Source: JAXDMK01 sp963765955
GTDB lineage: Bacteria; Actinomycetota; Acidimicrobiia; Acidimicrobiales; AC-14
NCBI GenBank assembly: GCA_963765955.1
Contig: CAVXYA010000008.1
Coordinates: 149,993-213,992, forward strand
Direction: 5' to 3'
Length of the DNA: 64,000 bases
Shown one piece after another: positions 19,195 through 28,858 of the stretch. Within the stretch, counting starts at the first letter, position 1. Each line of letters starts with the position of its first letter. Below the pieces are notes generated by a model that saw only the letters and a list, made by a program, of their open reading frames with translations, was not told the DNA's origin and searched no databases. The position numbers and the translations under genes were made by a program.

Positions 19195-20848
19195 ATGGGA
19201 GCAAGAGACACCTCGACTGGTATCAATCCGACTAGCCTTGGAGTCTCGAGCGAAGTACCTGAATTGCCCGGATGTTCGCTCGCCCACGGCGTCGTTCCTA
19301 AGGCCGACGATACCGCCATGAGACTATCCTCTACGCCTCAGTCACCCCTTCGCATATCGCTATCGCTTAGCGGCGGAGGCTATCGTGCTGCCGCCTTTGC
19401 ATTAGGCTCGATGCTTTGCCTAGTCGACCTCAACCTGGGTACCAGAATAACACTGGTCTCATCCGTAAGTGGTGGTTCGATTACGAACGTGTTCGCAGCC
19501 ACCAATATGTTCCGCAGAGGCGAAGGCCTTAATAACGCCGAGACTTGGACGCGAGCGGCCAAATTGTTTGAGATGCTTTCGTCAAGGACAATCCTCAGTC
19601 CGGTGCTGATCTTTGCCCGTGTTGGTTCGTCGCTTCTTAGCCTTGTGGCGATAGCGATCGTGATAGCGTTCGTCCTAAACCAGCCCAGCCGGCTATTCAG
19701 CGCTCCATTGGTAATATCGCTTGGGCTGATGCTCCTTCCAATCGGCTACTGGACATACAGAACCCTAGGTTCCGTTACAACCCGCCGGATCGGACTGTAC
19801 CTCAATCAAGCACAGCCTGAGTGGGAGGCTCCCAGTGGGAGAGATGCACTTCGAGCTGCTCTCAATTTCACTCTATATCTTTACACTCTTCGCTGGCGAA
19901 AGGCGGCGAAAGAATTTGGTAGGGTATTTTCGATGACTGGCCAATGGGATTCGACTACCATGTCGGACCTTACGCCGAGCTACAGACCGGTATTTTGCAC
20001 GACTGACCTTGGTTCGGGAACGCACTTCTATGTCTCCGACCGTTTCGTTGCTGGTGCAGGACCAATACTTCGTGGCGCGAGTCTTATAACGACGGAAGCC
20101 GAGATTATCAACCTCGTGGGAGCCGCTCCATCTTGGCCGGTTGCCAGTGCAGTGATGGCGTCGGCCGCGTTCCGGGGTAATTCAACCAGTCTCGGTGAGC
20201 GCATCGACCTTTGGGTTGCCCCACCGAAGTGGTGCAGTACCGTCACGTGTTCGGTTGGCCGACGGAGGACTGTACGATAACCTCGGATTTACCCTTCCGA
20301 AGATCTGGTATGACGGTAAGATCGACGCCGCCGTCCACGCTGATCTTGGCGATCCGCCGACTTACTATCTCATAGTCAACAGCGGTCTTCCAGCGTTTAA
20401 GTGGAGTCAAAGGCTCGGGCCGATCCGGTCGTTCCAGCGATCTGTCGATGTTGTTCATCAAGCCAACGGTAGGGCGCGACGGGAACAGGTCACCGCATTT
20501 CTCCGTGGAAATGAATCCATGGGATCCATGGTCAGCATCGGTGACGATCCGTATGCAATCGCCGAGGGAGCGACAAATCGGGATCTCGGCAAGCAAGTAT
20601 CTGAAATGCTTGACTCACTTACACAGCGGGACCAAGCCTTAAGCCGCAGCTGGTGGCGCGCCGTTAGTCAAGAGTGGAATCCCGCGGTGAAAACAACGCT
20701 GAGGGGCTTAGGTAAAGCAGTCACAGCGCGGGCTTGTTTTTCACGGGTATATGGTAACACTAGCGAGAATTGGAACCGAGCTAGGTTGCCCATTGCCGTC
20801 AGCCCTTCCGTCGCTTACGGAAATCGAGTCTCGCCTCGAATAGCTTGA
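19195..20848 (+). CDS. Patatin-like phospholipase with internal membrane helices, one frameshift
   Basis: Patatin-fold lipid acyl hydrolase. The oxyanion-hole motif SLSGGGYRAAAFALG, the nucleophile region SVSGGS and the catalytic-dyad motif LADGGLYDNLG are all present, the last only in a second frame entered near 20240. Between the Ser and Asp are two long hydrophobic segments (LLSLVAIAIVIAFVL and ISLGLMLLPIGYW), so the enzyme is probably membrane-embedded. ATG 19195 is given; an ATG at 19318, just before the catalytic domain, is also possible. Low-GC codon use like the gene before it. If the break is real the protein lacks its Asp and is inactive. Confidence 0.82.
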
Positions 20849-21162
20849 GAGGGCCCTCCGAGGAGGTGGTGTTGATGGGCGGTCGACGGGTGCTTCACTG
20901 CATTCACGATTTCCTGACTGTTTGGCACGGTCGGCTTGGCGAGGCCTCGCGATAGGGCGGAGAGTCCGTAGTAGTCCGAGGCCGGGGAAGCCGGACACAT
21001 GGCGCCCAGCAAGGCCGCAGTTGAGGAACTGGAATGCCAGGAGGACGCCGGTGAACACCGACGCGGTGGACTCGACCTCGACGAGGTCGATGCCGGTATC
21101 GGAGATCCAGACAAGCTGCACCAACCAATGGCCATCGACGATCCTGATCGTTGGTTTCCTGG
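20849..21162. other. Island edge without a convincing gene
   Basis: About 310 bp where base composition returns to high GC. Open frames exist on the minus strand, but none shows a recognisable domain or a ribosome site. A direct or inverted repeat marking an insertion end was looked for by eye and not found. Confidence 0.4.
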
Positions 21163-21762
21163 TCAGCCGGTTCTGGCGGTGGCACACCGCCTCGACATAG
21201 TTTGTAAGGGGGGCGCCGTTCCGCCGGCGACGATCGTCGCGGCCAGTGCCATGCGATGGTCCTTGGTCCAGGGCGGTCCCAGCGTTGCCCGGGGGCCGTG
21301 GAGCACCTCGTCGGCCCGGTCACCGAGGATGGTCGCGGCCTGGTGCTCTATGTCCCTGGCGTTGTAGAGGTGGACGTCCCAGCCGCGCGCCAGCGCCTGC
21401 TCAGCCAGGATCTGCCGGTACATGACGGAGTCGGCCCGGGCCTCGTAGGGCACGCGCCGTTGGACGGCGATGTCGTCGGGGAAGTCGAGCGGCCACGCCC
21501 GCAGCGACATCGACACGATCGAGGGCACTGCGATCGCCAGCTCGTCCAGCGCAGCCGACGTCGCCCGCACCGCCGACGCTCGCACCTCCTCGACCAGCGC
21601 CGCGGCCGCCGCGTCGTCGAGAGGCTTGCCCTCGTGGTGGATCGGCGCCGTCGCCATGCCGGGTTCGACCAGCTCGATCCTCCGGCGGTCCACGACCTGG
21701 TAGTCGGCCGATGCCGTGACAGCCACCGCCCAGCCGAGATGATGTGCGATCCCGACGCGCAC
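21163..21762 (-). CDS. Conserved-looking protein of unknown function
   Basis: 199 residues from the GTG at 21760-21762. The protein has an N-terminal alternating hydrophobic strand pattern (VGIAHHLGWAVAVTA), a helix rich in Ala, and a motif-like stretch PPWTKDHRMALAATIVAG near the C-terminus. The last 15 residues look unlike a natural tail and could follow an indel. Codon use is that of the high-GC left part, so the low-GC island ends before this gene. Function not recognised. It starts 11 bp from the stop of the FN3 gene. Confidence 0.6.
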   Translation of the reverse strand: MRVGIAHHLGWAVAVTASADYQVVDRRRIELVEPGMATAPIHHEGKPLDDAAAAALVEEVRASAVRATSAALDELAIAVPSIVSMSLRAWPLDFPDDIAVQRRVPYEARADSVMYRQILAEQALARGWDVHLYNARDIEHQAATILGDRADEVLHGPRATLGPPWTKDHRMALAATIVAGGTAPPLQTMSRRCATARTG

Positions 21763-21772
21763 GGTCAGGGAG

Positions 21773-22774
21773 TCAGCACGTCCACAGCTCGGCGGTGGCG
21801 GTGTTGCTGGGCGCCGAGGTGTTCCCGGTGCGGTCGACGGCCTTGACGACGAAGGTGTTGAGGCCGTCGACGGTCCCGTAGACGAAGGACCGGCCTACTC
21901 CGGTGACCACCGCCAGCGGGCTCAGCTCGCCGTTCACGTAGACCTCGTACTCGATGGCGGACTGCGGGTCGACGTCGTCCGTCGACTGGTCCCAGGCCAA
22001 CACCACCTCGGCGCATCCTTGGTCGGACTCGACCCGAAGGTTCGTCGGCGGAGACGGCGGGACCGTGTCCGAGCTGGGCAAGGTCGTCACCGAGACGACA
22101 TTGGAGTCGGCGACGTTGCCGGACCCGTCCCGAGCGGTGACCTTGAACGTGTACGTCGTGGCGGGAGTCAGGTGGCGCAAGCTCGCCTCACGGTGGTTGA
22201 TCCAGTTCAGACCGGTGGCCAGGGCCCCGTTCACGTAGACGCTGTACCCGACGAACGAAAACTGAATGTCGTCGAACGACTCGGTCCACGACAACCAGAC
22301 CTGCGACGGGCTGACGTTGGGCGAGGACAGAACCGGCGCCGTCGGCGGCGTCACGTCGGGCTGGGTGGTCACGGTGACCGTGTTGCTGTTGCCGGACACG
22401 TTCAGCGAATTGTCGACGGCGTAGACGTGGAACGTGTAGGTCCGGCCCGGGCTGAGCCAGGTCAGCGTGTACGAGGTCTGGGTCTGGTTCACCGTAAAGC
22501 TGAGGCTGTTGTCCTGGCGGACGACGTAGGAGAAGCTCGACCTGTCGGTCGACGGGTTCCAGGCCAGCGACACGCTCGTCCTCGTCGTCGCCGTGACCCG
22601 AAGATCGGTGGGCGTGGTCGGCGGCGTGGTGTCGCCCCGCCCCGGGGTCGTGGTCGTCGTGGGCTTCGGCTTGGGCGCGGCGCCGGCGACCGAGCCCATC
22701 GAGCTCCCGATCGCAAGTCCCCACACGATGACGAGGCCGACCACGATCCGTAGGCCGGCGGAACGATGCGTCAC
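21773..22774 (-). CDS. Secreted protein with three fibronectin type III domains
   Basis: 333 residues from the GTG at 22772-22774. The signal peptide (hydrophobic core IVVGLVIVWGLAIGSSMG) ends near residue 30, then comes a Pro/Thr linker (KPKPTTTTTPGRG), then three FN3 repeats beginning TPPTTPTDLRV, VTPPTAPVLSSP and TVPPSPPTNLRV, each with the Trp and Tyr core positions. No enzymatic domain follows, so it is probably a surface adhesion or binding protein. Stands alone. Confidence 0.88.
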   Translation of the reverse strand: MTHRSAGLRIVVGLVIVWGLAIGSSMGSVAGAAPKPKPTTTTTPGRGDTTPPTTPTDLRVTATTRTSVSLAWNPSTDRSSFSYVVRQDNSLSFTVNQTQTSYTLTWLSPGRTYTFHVYAVDNSLNVSGNSNTVTVTTQPDVTPPTAPVLSSPNVSPSQVWLSWTESFDDIQFSFVGYSVYVNGALATGLNWINHREASLRHLTPATTYTFKVTARDGSGNVADSNVVSVTTLPSSDTVPPSPPTNLRVESDQGCAEVVLAWDQSTDDVDPQSAIEYEVYVNGELSPLAVVTGVGRSFVYGTVDGLNTFVVKAVDRTGNTSAPSNTATAELWTC

Positions 22775-22884
22775 GATTCCCCCTCGGCTCCCGGCGACCG
22801 CCGCCGGTCCTGCCGACACGACATACGTCCGAACGCCCACTCGGGGATTGCGCCGGTCGACGGCGATACCCCATCGCGCGCGAG

Positions 22885-22914
22885 CAGGCCCCCCTCCACG
22901 CTGAGGGGGGCCTG
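22885..22914. terminator. Strong hairpin between two minus-strand secreted-protein genes
   Basis: Perfect 12-bp inverted repeat (CAGGCCCCCCTC at 22885-22896, GAGGGGGGCCTG at 22903-22914) with a 6-nt loop, 33 bp past the stop of the gene at 22947. No T-run follows on either strand, as is common in high-GC actinobacteria, so terminator function is likely but not certain. Confidence 0.75.
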
Positions 22915-22946
22915 CCTGTGCTGCGGTGCGGGCTGGGGGCGGGGGA

Positions 22947-23429
22947 TCAGAAGTTGCGGAGCACGACGGGGGAGGCATCCACGTGGCTGGTGCCGGTGCG
23001 GATGTCAAGGAAGTAGACGTAGGCGTAGAGCTCGTCCTGGCCGGGGCGGTCCTCGTTGAGGTCGTCGCCGTCACGGGTGAGCGACACCGAGAAGTTCATG
23101 CCCGTCGAGTTGGTGGTGCAGCTCATGGTGGCGACGGCCCAGGCCGACTTGGTGATCAGCAGGTCGTCCCCGAAGGTGAAGCCGGAGTCCTGACCGTAGA
23201 GCTCGACGTCGAGGGGGTCGCCGGCGAAGGCACACGCGGCCTGGGCGTCGGCCTGGCTCATCTCGATGTGACCGGTGACGGTGAGGATGTAGTCGTTGTT
23301 GGCGATAGCGGTGACGCCGAGGTTGGTGGTGATGAACGAGGTGGCAGAGGCGGACGAGGCGCCCACACCGACGACGAGGGCGGCGGCGGCGATGGCGGAA
23401 GCGGCGAGGCGACGGATCGAAGCGTTCAT
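22947..23429 (-). CDS. Small secreted protein
   Basis: 160 residues with a clear signal peptide (MNASIRRLAASAIAAAALVVG, cleavage near ASA at about residue 29). The mature domain is beta-rich and contains two Cys residues that could pair. The ribosome site GAGGGGA lies just upstream of ATG 23429. No family is recognised. Located between the FN3 gene and the large LuxR regulator and followed by a strong hairpin, so probably a single-gene transcript. Confidence 0.8.
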   Translation of the reverse strand: MNASIRRLAASAIAAAALVVGVGASSASATSFITTNLGVTAIANNDYILTVTGHIEMSQADAQAACAFAGDPLDVELYGQDSGFTFGDDLLITKSAWAVATMSCTTNSTGMNFSVSLTRDGDDLNEDRPGQDELYAYVYFLDIRTGTSHVDASPVVLRNF

Positions 23430-23544
23430 GGTTCCCCTCCTGAGGGCCAGTGGGATCGTCGTGATCCCGATGACCTCACTTTGAGGCGGAGGGTGATCGG
23501 CGGCATCGGGGGAACCCCGGGCCGCGACCCTGAACCCGCGACCC

Positions 23545-26454
23545 TTACCCCGACGCCGGTCCCTGACCCTGGCGGGCCAGCAGGCTGGTGAGCCGGGCCC
23601 GGGAAGAGACCCCGAGCTTGGTGAAGATGTGCGAAAGGTGGCTCTCGACCGTCTTCTCGCTCAGGTAGAGGGTCGACGCGATCTCCCGGTTGGTGTTCCC
23701 GGCGGCAACGAGGGCGGCGACCTCCATCTCCCGGGCGGTCAGCGAGCCGAGCGTCGATCTCCCCCCGCCCGTCGGCGTCGCCGGCGCCGGTCGAGGCCGC
23801 CGCCCGAGCCGTTCGAGCTGGCGGGCGGCGGCGGCTCGGAAGGACGGGGCGCCGCACGCGGCCAGCTCACCCTCTGCCCGCTCGAGCTCGGCGACGGCCC
23901 GGTCCCTGTCACCGGCCAGGGCCAGGGCTCGCCCGGCCAGGGTGCGAGCCCGGGCCGCCTCGATGGGCGCCGCCCCCCGCTCGGCGTCGTCGGCCGCGGC
24001 CAGGGCCAGCTCCGCGGCCCGGGCGTGACCGCCCGCCTCCAGCTCGACGAACGCCTCCGCCCGGCTGGCCGCGGCCCGGGCCAGGGGCAGGCCGAGGGTG
24101 CCCGCCAGCTCGGTCGCCCGCCTCGCCCAGGCCGCCGCCTCCGTCCGCCGGCCGAGCGCCAGGTCGGCCCTGGTGAGCAGCTCGTAGCACGTGCACCGGG
24201 CGCCGGACCCGACCAGCGGAAGGTCGGGTCCCCCGCCCGAGGCCAGGATCTCGGCCCGCCCGCGCTCGGGCTCACCCGCCTCCAGGAGGGCGGCGCCGAA
24301 CACCCATCCTCCCGTGGCAGAGATGACGTTGTGGTCGACGGTGCCGCCCACCTGCATGCACTCCTCCCCCGACCGCAGGGCCAGCTCGTGGTCGCCGGCG
24401 GCGGTGGCAGCGAGGGTCCGGACCCAGAGGGCCCACGACAGCGACTGGGGGTTGGCGGCCAGGCGGGCCGCGTCCTCGGCGATCTCGGCCAGCTCGCTGG
24501 CTTCCCCGCACCGGCCCCGCGCCACCAGGGCGTAGACCTTGGCCAGCATCAGGGGCACGAGCAGGTGGCCCTGGCCCGACGCCTGGGAGATGGCGATGCC
24601 CCGCCCCGAGTGACGCAGCGAGGCGTCGAAGCGCTCCATGAAGTTCTCGGCCCACGACAGGTAGTACATGGCGTCGACCTGGGCGGCCAGGGAGGCGTCG
24701 GGGAGCGTGTCGACCAGGTCCGCGGCCCGATCGAGGTGCTCCGCCGCCGGCCCGGTCTGGCCCACGATGTACTCGGCGAAGCCGAGCAGGGCGAGGGCGG
24801 CCGCTTCCAGGGGCGGGGCGTGGATGGCCGACGCGTCCCATGCCGCGGCGGCCGCCCAGGCCCGCATGGCGGGGAAGTCGAAGGTGTAGATGGCGTCCAC
24901 CGCCAGCTCCAGCTTTAGGGCCGCCGCCTCGGGCGACCGCTGGTCGGCGAGATCACCCAACGCCGCCGTCAGCCGGGCGTGGGCGTCGCGGTGGTGGCCG
25001 AGGAGGTGCTCGATGGCGGCGCACGAGGCGATCAGCCGCACCCGCACCGCCGCCATCTCGACGGGCACGAGGTCGAGGGCGTCGAGCAGGGCGGACCGGC
25101 TCTCGGCCAGCAACCCCGCCGACGCCAGGCTGGTGACGCTGGCCACGAGGAGGCCGAGACGGGCCTCGAACTGGTGGTGGGGCAGGAGGCGCAACGCGGC
25201 CTGGTACCACCGGGCAGCGGTGGCGGGGGCCCTCGGCGCGGCGGCGGCGGCCGCTTCCCCGAGCAGGGCGACGGCCTGGGTGTCCCCCGGTCGGGCCGAC
25301 CGCTCGACGTGGTGGGCGCGGGTCTGGGGCGACGCACCCTGCCGTTCGAGGAGGTCGGCGATGCGGCCGTGGGCGGTGAGCCGCCACCCGGCCCCGGCCG
25401 ACTCGTACACGCCGTGGCGCACGATCGGGTGGCGGAAACGGAAGCGTCTGGGCACTGCGGTGGGCCGCACCAGGTCGAGCCGGACCAGCTCGTCGAGGAG
25501 GTCGAACGCCTCGGCTTCCTCCATCCCGGCGGCGGCGGCCGCCAGCTCGGGCTCGAAGGACTCGCCGGACACCGCGGCCCCAGCCAGCAGCGAGCGGGCC
25601 GGTGCCGACAGCGCCTCCAGCTCGGCCTCCAAGGCGGCCCGCACCGCCGGTGGTACGCCGAGATCGGGGAGGTCGAGGGCACCTGTCGGCCCGCCCTGGC
25701 GCCCGGCGCGAACCAGCTGTTGCAGGTAGAAGGGATTGCCCCCGCTCTCCTCGTAGAGGCCTGCGGGGGCCCGTCCTCCGATGAGTTGCCCGGCATCCTC
25801 GCGGGACAAGGGGCCGAGCTGCAGCCGTTCTGCGGACCCGTCCCGCGCCGCCTGTTCGAGGGCGGCGACCAGCCGGGGCGAAGTCCCCACCGGACGCATG
25901 GCGAGGGTCACCAGGACGGGGCCCGCCGGCCGGTGGGCGACGAGGTGGCAGAGCAGCTCGACCGACGCGGCATCGGCCCAGTGGACGTCGTCGAGGACGA
26001 GGACCACCGGGCGGCGAGCGCTCAGCCCGTCGAGCAGCGCCCGCACCGCCCGGTGGGCCCGGTACCGCTCCTCCTGGAGCCCTCCCGGCACGCCCTCGGC
26101 CAGGTGGGCCAGGGCCGGGAAGATGCCGCCCAGCTCGGCCGCCGGAGGTCGGCGGGGGTCTGGTCCCAGGGCGGAGAGCTCGTCGTCGCCCAGCGAGGCC
26201 AGGTAGTCGTCGAGGGCGGCCACGAACAGGCCGAAGGGCAGGTTGCGCTCGAACTCGGCGGCCCGGCCGGCCAGCACCAGGTACCGCCGATCATGGGCCC
26301 GGGCCTGCAGCTCGGCCAGCAGCCGGGTCTTGCCGATGCCCGGCTCGCCGACGACGTAGAGCATTGCCGGCGTGTCGCCCTCCAGGGCGGCCATAGCCCG
26401 TTCCGCCGCCGCCAGCTCGGCCTGCCGGCCGACGATCCGCTCTTCCTCAGCCAT
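23545..26454 (-). CDS. Large ATP-binding LuxR-family (LAL) transcriptional regulator
   Basis: 969 residues, the usual size of LAL regulators. The N-terminal AAA ATPase has Walker A GEPGIGKT (about residue 36) and Walker B LVLDDVHWAD. A long helical TPR-like middle follows, and the C-terminus holds a LuxR-type HTH (LTAREMEVAALVAAGNTNREIA, with SEKTVESHLSHIFTKLGV as recognition region). Binds DNA and probably activates transcription in response to a ligand sensed by the middle part. Diverges from a small gene at 26536; its target is unknown, with secreted proteins as closest neighbours. Confidence 0.95.
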   Translation of the reverse strand: MAEEERIVGRQAELAAAERAMAALEGDTPAMLYVVGEPGIGKTRLLAELQARAHDRRYLVLAGRAAEFERNLPFGLFVAALDDYLASLGDDELSALGPDPRRPPAAELGGIFPALAHLAEGVPGGLQEERYRAHRAVRALLDGLSARRPVVLVLDDVHWADAASVELLCHLVAHRPAGPVLVTLAMRPVGTSPRLVAALEQAARDGSAERLQLGPLSREDAGQLIGGRAPAGLYEESGGNPFYLQQLVRAGRQGGPTGALDLPDLGVPPAVRAALEAELEALSAPARSLLAGAAVSGESFEPELAAAAAGMEEAEAFDLLDELVRLDLVRPTAVPRRFRFRHPIVRHGVYESAGAGWRLTAHGRIADLLERQGASPQTRAHHVERSARPGDTQAVALLGEAAAAAAPRAPATAARWYQAALRLLPHHQFEARLGLLVASVTSLASAGLLAESRSALLDALDLVPVEMAAVRVRLIASCAAIEHLLGHHRDAHARLTAALGDLADQRSPEAAALKLELAVDAIYTFDFPAMRAWAAAAAWDASAIHAPPLEAAALALLGFAEYIVGQTGPAAEHLDRAADLVDTLPDASLAAQVDAMYYLSWAENFMERFDASLRHSGRGIAISQASGQGHLLVPLMLAKVYALVARGRCGEASELAEIAEDAARLAANPQSLSWALWVRTLAATAAGDHELALRSGEECMQVGGTVDHNVISATGGWVFGAALLEAGEPERGRAEILASGGGPDLPLVGSGARCTCYELLTRADLALGRRTEAAAWARRATELAGTLGLPLARAAASRAEAFVELEAGGHARAAELALAAADDAERGAAPIEAARARTLAGRALALAGDRDRAVAELERAEGELAACGAPSFRAAAARQLERLGRRPRPAPATPTGGGRSTLGSLTAREMEVAALVAAGNTNREIASTLYLSEKTVESHLSHIFTKLGVSSRARLTSLLARQGQGPASG

Positions 26455-26535
26455 CCTCGGTCCCTCGAGCGTTCAGGGACGGGCATCAAGGGTTTCCCTG
26501 ATGCGCCGGCACCGCGGCGCGGTCATTGTACGAGC

Positions 26536-26778
26536 ATGCGTACCTACCTGTTGTGCCACACCCACGAGCCCCATGAATGCCCTGTCGCCTTCGCCGCCTG
26601 GAGCGGCTTCGACAGCCCCCTGCGCCAGCAGCCAGTGCTCGCATCCTGCGAGCTGGGCCGCCACGGCCTGTGGTGGACGGTTCAGGCCGAGGACGAGGCG
26701 CAGGCGCTGGCGCAACTGCCCCGGTACGTGGCCACTCGGACTGCCGTCGTCGAGGTCAAGGAGGTTCTGGTCCCATGA
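26536..26778 (+). CDS. Small conserved-looking protein
   Basis: 80 residues from ATG 26536: MRTYLLCHTHEPHECPVAFAAW, then a single alpha/beta domain ending VVEVKEVLVP. The His/Cys-rich opening could bind a metal. Resembles small ferredoxin-like (dimeric alpha-beta) sensors, but no family is assigned. The stop overlaps the next ATG by ATGA, so the two are probably co-translated. Divergent from the LAL regulator with about 80 bp between starts. Confidence 0.75.
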   Translation: MRTYLLCHTHEPHECPVAFAAWSGFDSPLRQQPVLASCELGRHGLWWTVQAEDEAQALAQLPRYVATRTAVVEVKEVLVP

Positions 26779-27665
26779 GCGTGAGGGAGAGGAGAACGGG
26801 GAAGGTGGCGCCGGACACGGTCCCGGAACGCATGACCCCGGTGACGACGGCGACCCGGTGGCTGCTTCTGGCCGGCACCGTGCTGGTGCTGGCCGCCGGC
26901 CTCGACCTGTTCGTGCTCACCGAGCACACCGACACCCTCTTCGCGTGGACGATTGCCTCGCCCCTGACCGCCGCCTTCCTCGGCGCCGGCTACCTGGCGG
27001 CCGCCTGCCTCGACGGGGTGTCGGCCCGGCAGAAGCTCTGGGCCGTGGCTCGGGTGCCCCTGCCGGCGGTGCTGGTGTTCACCACGACCACCTTCGTCGT
27101 CACCTTGATGCACCTCGAGGCCTTCCACATGGACTCGTTCTTCGGCTGGGCCTGGCTCGTCACCTACGCCCTGCTGCCGCCGTCGGTGCTCGCCGTGCTC
27201 CTGTGGCAGCGCCGTATCGCAGGGGGTGACCCGCCCCGGCTGGCGCCGCTGCCCCGCTGGCTGCGGGGGATGACCAGCATCGTCGGCGTCGCCATCACCG
27301 TGGTCGGCGCCGCCCTCGTGCTCGTCCCCTCCGAGGCCCTGGAGTGGTGGCCGTGGTCGCTGACCGTCCTCACCAGCAGGGCCGTCGGTGCCTGGCTGGT
27401 GATCGTCGGCCTGACCGCGGGCCAGGCCGCGTGGGAGAACGACTGGAAGCGCCTCCGCCCCCTGTGCGTCACCTATGTCGTCCTCGGGGTGCTCCAGTTG
27501 GTCGCGGTGGCCCGTTACCCCGACGAGGTCGAGTGGTCGTCGCCCGGCGCGTGGCTGTACGTCGCCGCGCTGGTGGGGCTGGTGGGGTTCGGCGTGGTCG
27601 GGTGGCGGGCGTCCGCCGACGCCGACGCCGGCGCCGTCACCCAACCTCCCTCGCCTGAGCGGTAG
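26775..27665 (+). CDS. Polytopic membrane protein of unknown function
   Basis: 296 residues. About eight hydrophobic helices begin at residue 28 (WLLLAGTVLVLAAGLDLFVL). A His/Asp-containing TLMHLEAFHMDSFFGW stretch lies between helices three and four. The ATG at 26775 overlaps the stop of the 80-residue gene. The preceding small protein and this membrane protein form a two-gene operon. No transporter signature is recognised. Confidence 0.82.
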   Translation: MSVRERRTGKVAPDTVPERMTPVTTATRWLLLAGTVLVLAAGLDLFVLTEHTDTLFAWTIASPLTAAFLGAGYLAAACLDGVSARQKLWAVARVPLPAVLVFTTTTFVVTLMHLEAFHMDSFFGWAWLVTYALLPPSVLAVLLWQRRIAGGDPPRLAPLPRWLRGMTSIVGVAITVVGAALVLVPSEALEWWPWSLTVLTSRAVGAWLVIVGLTAGQAAWENDWKRLRPLCVTYVVLGVLQLVAVARYPDEVEWSSPGAWLYVAALVGLVGFGVVGWRASADADAGAVTQPPSPER

Positions 27666-27860
27666 CCCGTGGGTAGTGGCACCCAAAGGGGGGGTCGTCG
27701 CGGTTGGAGTCACTCACCACCGCCGGGCGAGGTGAGGCCGCGTTGTGGTCAAGTTCGTAGACATTTCGGCGGCGGCGCTGAACCTCCCGGCCCTCGTTGC
27801 CCAGTCGCAAGTGCTCGACCCACATGTTGGGTTCGGTCGAAGCTGCGCGCCGGCCAGGTC

Positions 27861-28215
27861 CTACTCGGAGGAGAGACTTCCGTCCTCTAGCCCGACGATG
27901 CCGGTTGGGGTAAGCAAGCCGTAGCCGTCGAAGAGCTCGAAAGACTCACCACGAGTATTGCGCTCGCGCCTCCAAAGAGGTCGCAGTAAGGGGAGCGGGC
28001 CCGCGGACTGGACGGCATCGCCAAGGTCTCCGGGGTTGGGAGGCATCAAGTGCCTCCGCGACGACGTCGCTGGTCGCGACGCTGGCAGCCAGCTCGGCGA
28101 CGGTGGACACCTCGATGAGATGCACGCTCGACCCGAGAATCCGCTCGAGCTCGGTGATTCGGGACGGACGACGTTGCCGCAGAGGTAGGGGTCCGAGACG
28201 CACGACGGTTGCCAC
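27861..28215 (-). pseudogene. Small frame-shifted gene of unknown function
   Basis: Two minus-strand frames join naturally near 28046. The upstream frame runs MATVVRLGPLPLRQRRPSRI through LERILGSSVHLIEVSTVAELAAS to DVVAEAL, and the downstream frame continues MPPNPGDLGDAVQSAGPLPL to the stop at 27861. Removing one T in the cttgatg context gives one protein of about 117 residues. No family is recognised. It lies in a 1.2-kb stretch with no other intact gene, so it may be a real remnant rather than an artefact. Confidence 0.45.
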
Positions 28216-28282
28216 GAGCGCTCATTCTGGTTCTCGGGCGATCCTTCGAGCGGGACCCGTCTCGGGGTAACGTTGACTCCGT

Positions 28283-28468
28283 GCCCTCAGCGCCGCAGAG
28301 CCGACGGGGAGGGTACGCCGAGTTCACGCGGGTCAGCTCGCAGACGCCGTCGAGCTCGCTTTCGAGCGGGACGAGATCCCCGACTGGGAGCTCGTTTTCG
28401 AACTCTCCCGCCGAGCGATGTCGGCCGAATCGGTTCAGACGCCAGTAGGCGTGGCCCAGACCGGTTAG
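28283..28468 (+). other. Possible remnant of a small coding sequence
   Basis: A 61-codon frame without a normal start codon near its beginning but with a protein-like core (LADAVELAFERDEIPDWELVFE). Acidic amphipathic character like this is seen in small antitoxins and in coiled regions, but nothing is diagnostic. The rest of 27666-28858, beyond this and the minus-strand remnant at 27861-28215, shows no gene I can support. Confidence 0.25.
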
Positions 28469-28858
28469 CAGTTGCTCCGGTCCAGGGTGGACCGAACGAC
28501 GACGTCGTCCCCGGCTTGCTGGTTCTCCGGCACAGTTGAGCCGGTGTTGAGCCGTATTGGCTCACCACGCTTCTCTGATCGACGCAACATTGGCCGCGTC
28601 GGAGCGTTATCGACCGGGGTTCGAGAGCGCGCCGCCCGGCGATGTAGCCGGCAATCCTGCCTCGGGTGATCGGGCACCGGAGCTGTCTCGCTCCTCAGGG
28701 AGAACTCACAGTCTTCTCCCGCGGCGTCATCGTCGCCCCGCCTCGGGTAATCGCCCCCTTGGAAGCCAAATCCGGTCCAGCACGTGGAACGAAACTCCTG
28801 TCCAGAAGTCATCGGAATGCTGCCATAGGTGTCGCAGGGTAATGGTAGAATCGAACGT

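Noticed and set aside
22885..22914. Hairpin considered as an insertion-sequence terminal repeat
   Set aside because: A single local palindrome with a short loop between two genes; no partner copy or transposase is nearby, so a terminator is simpler.
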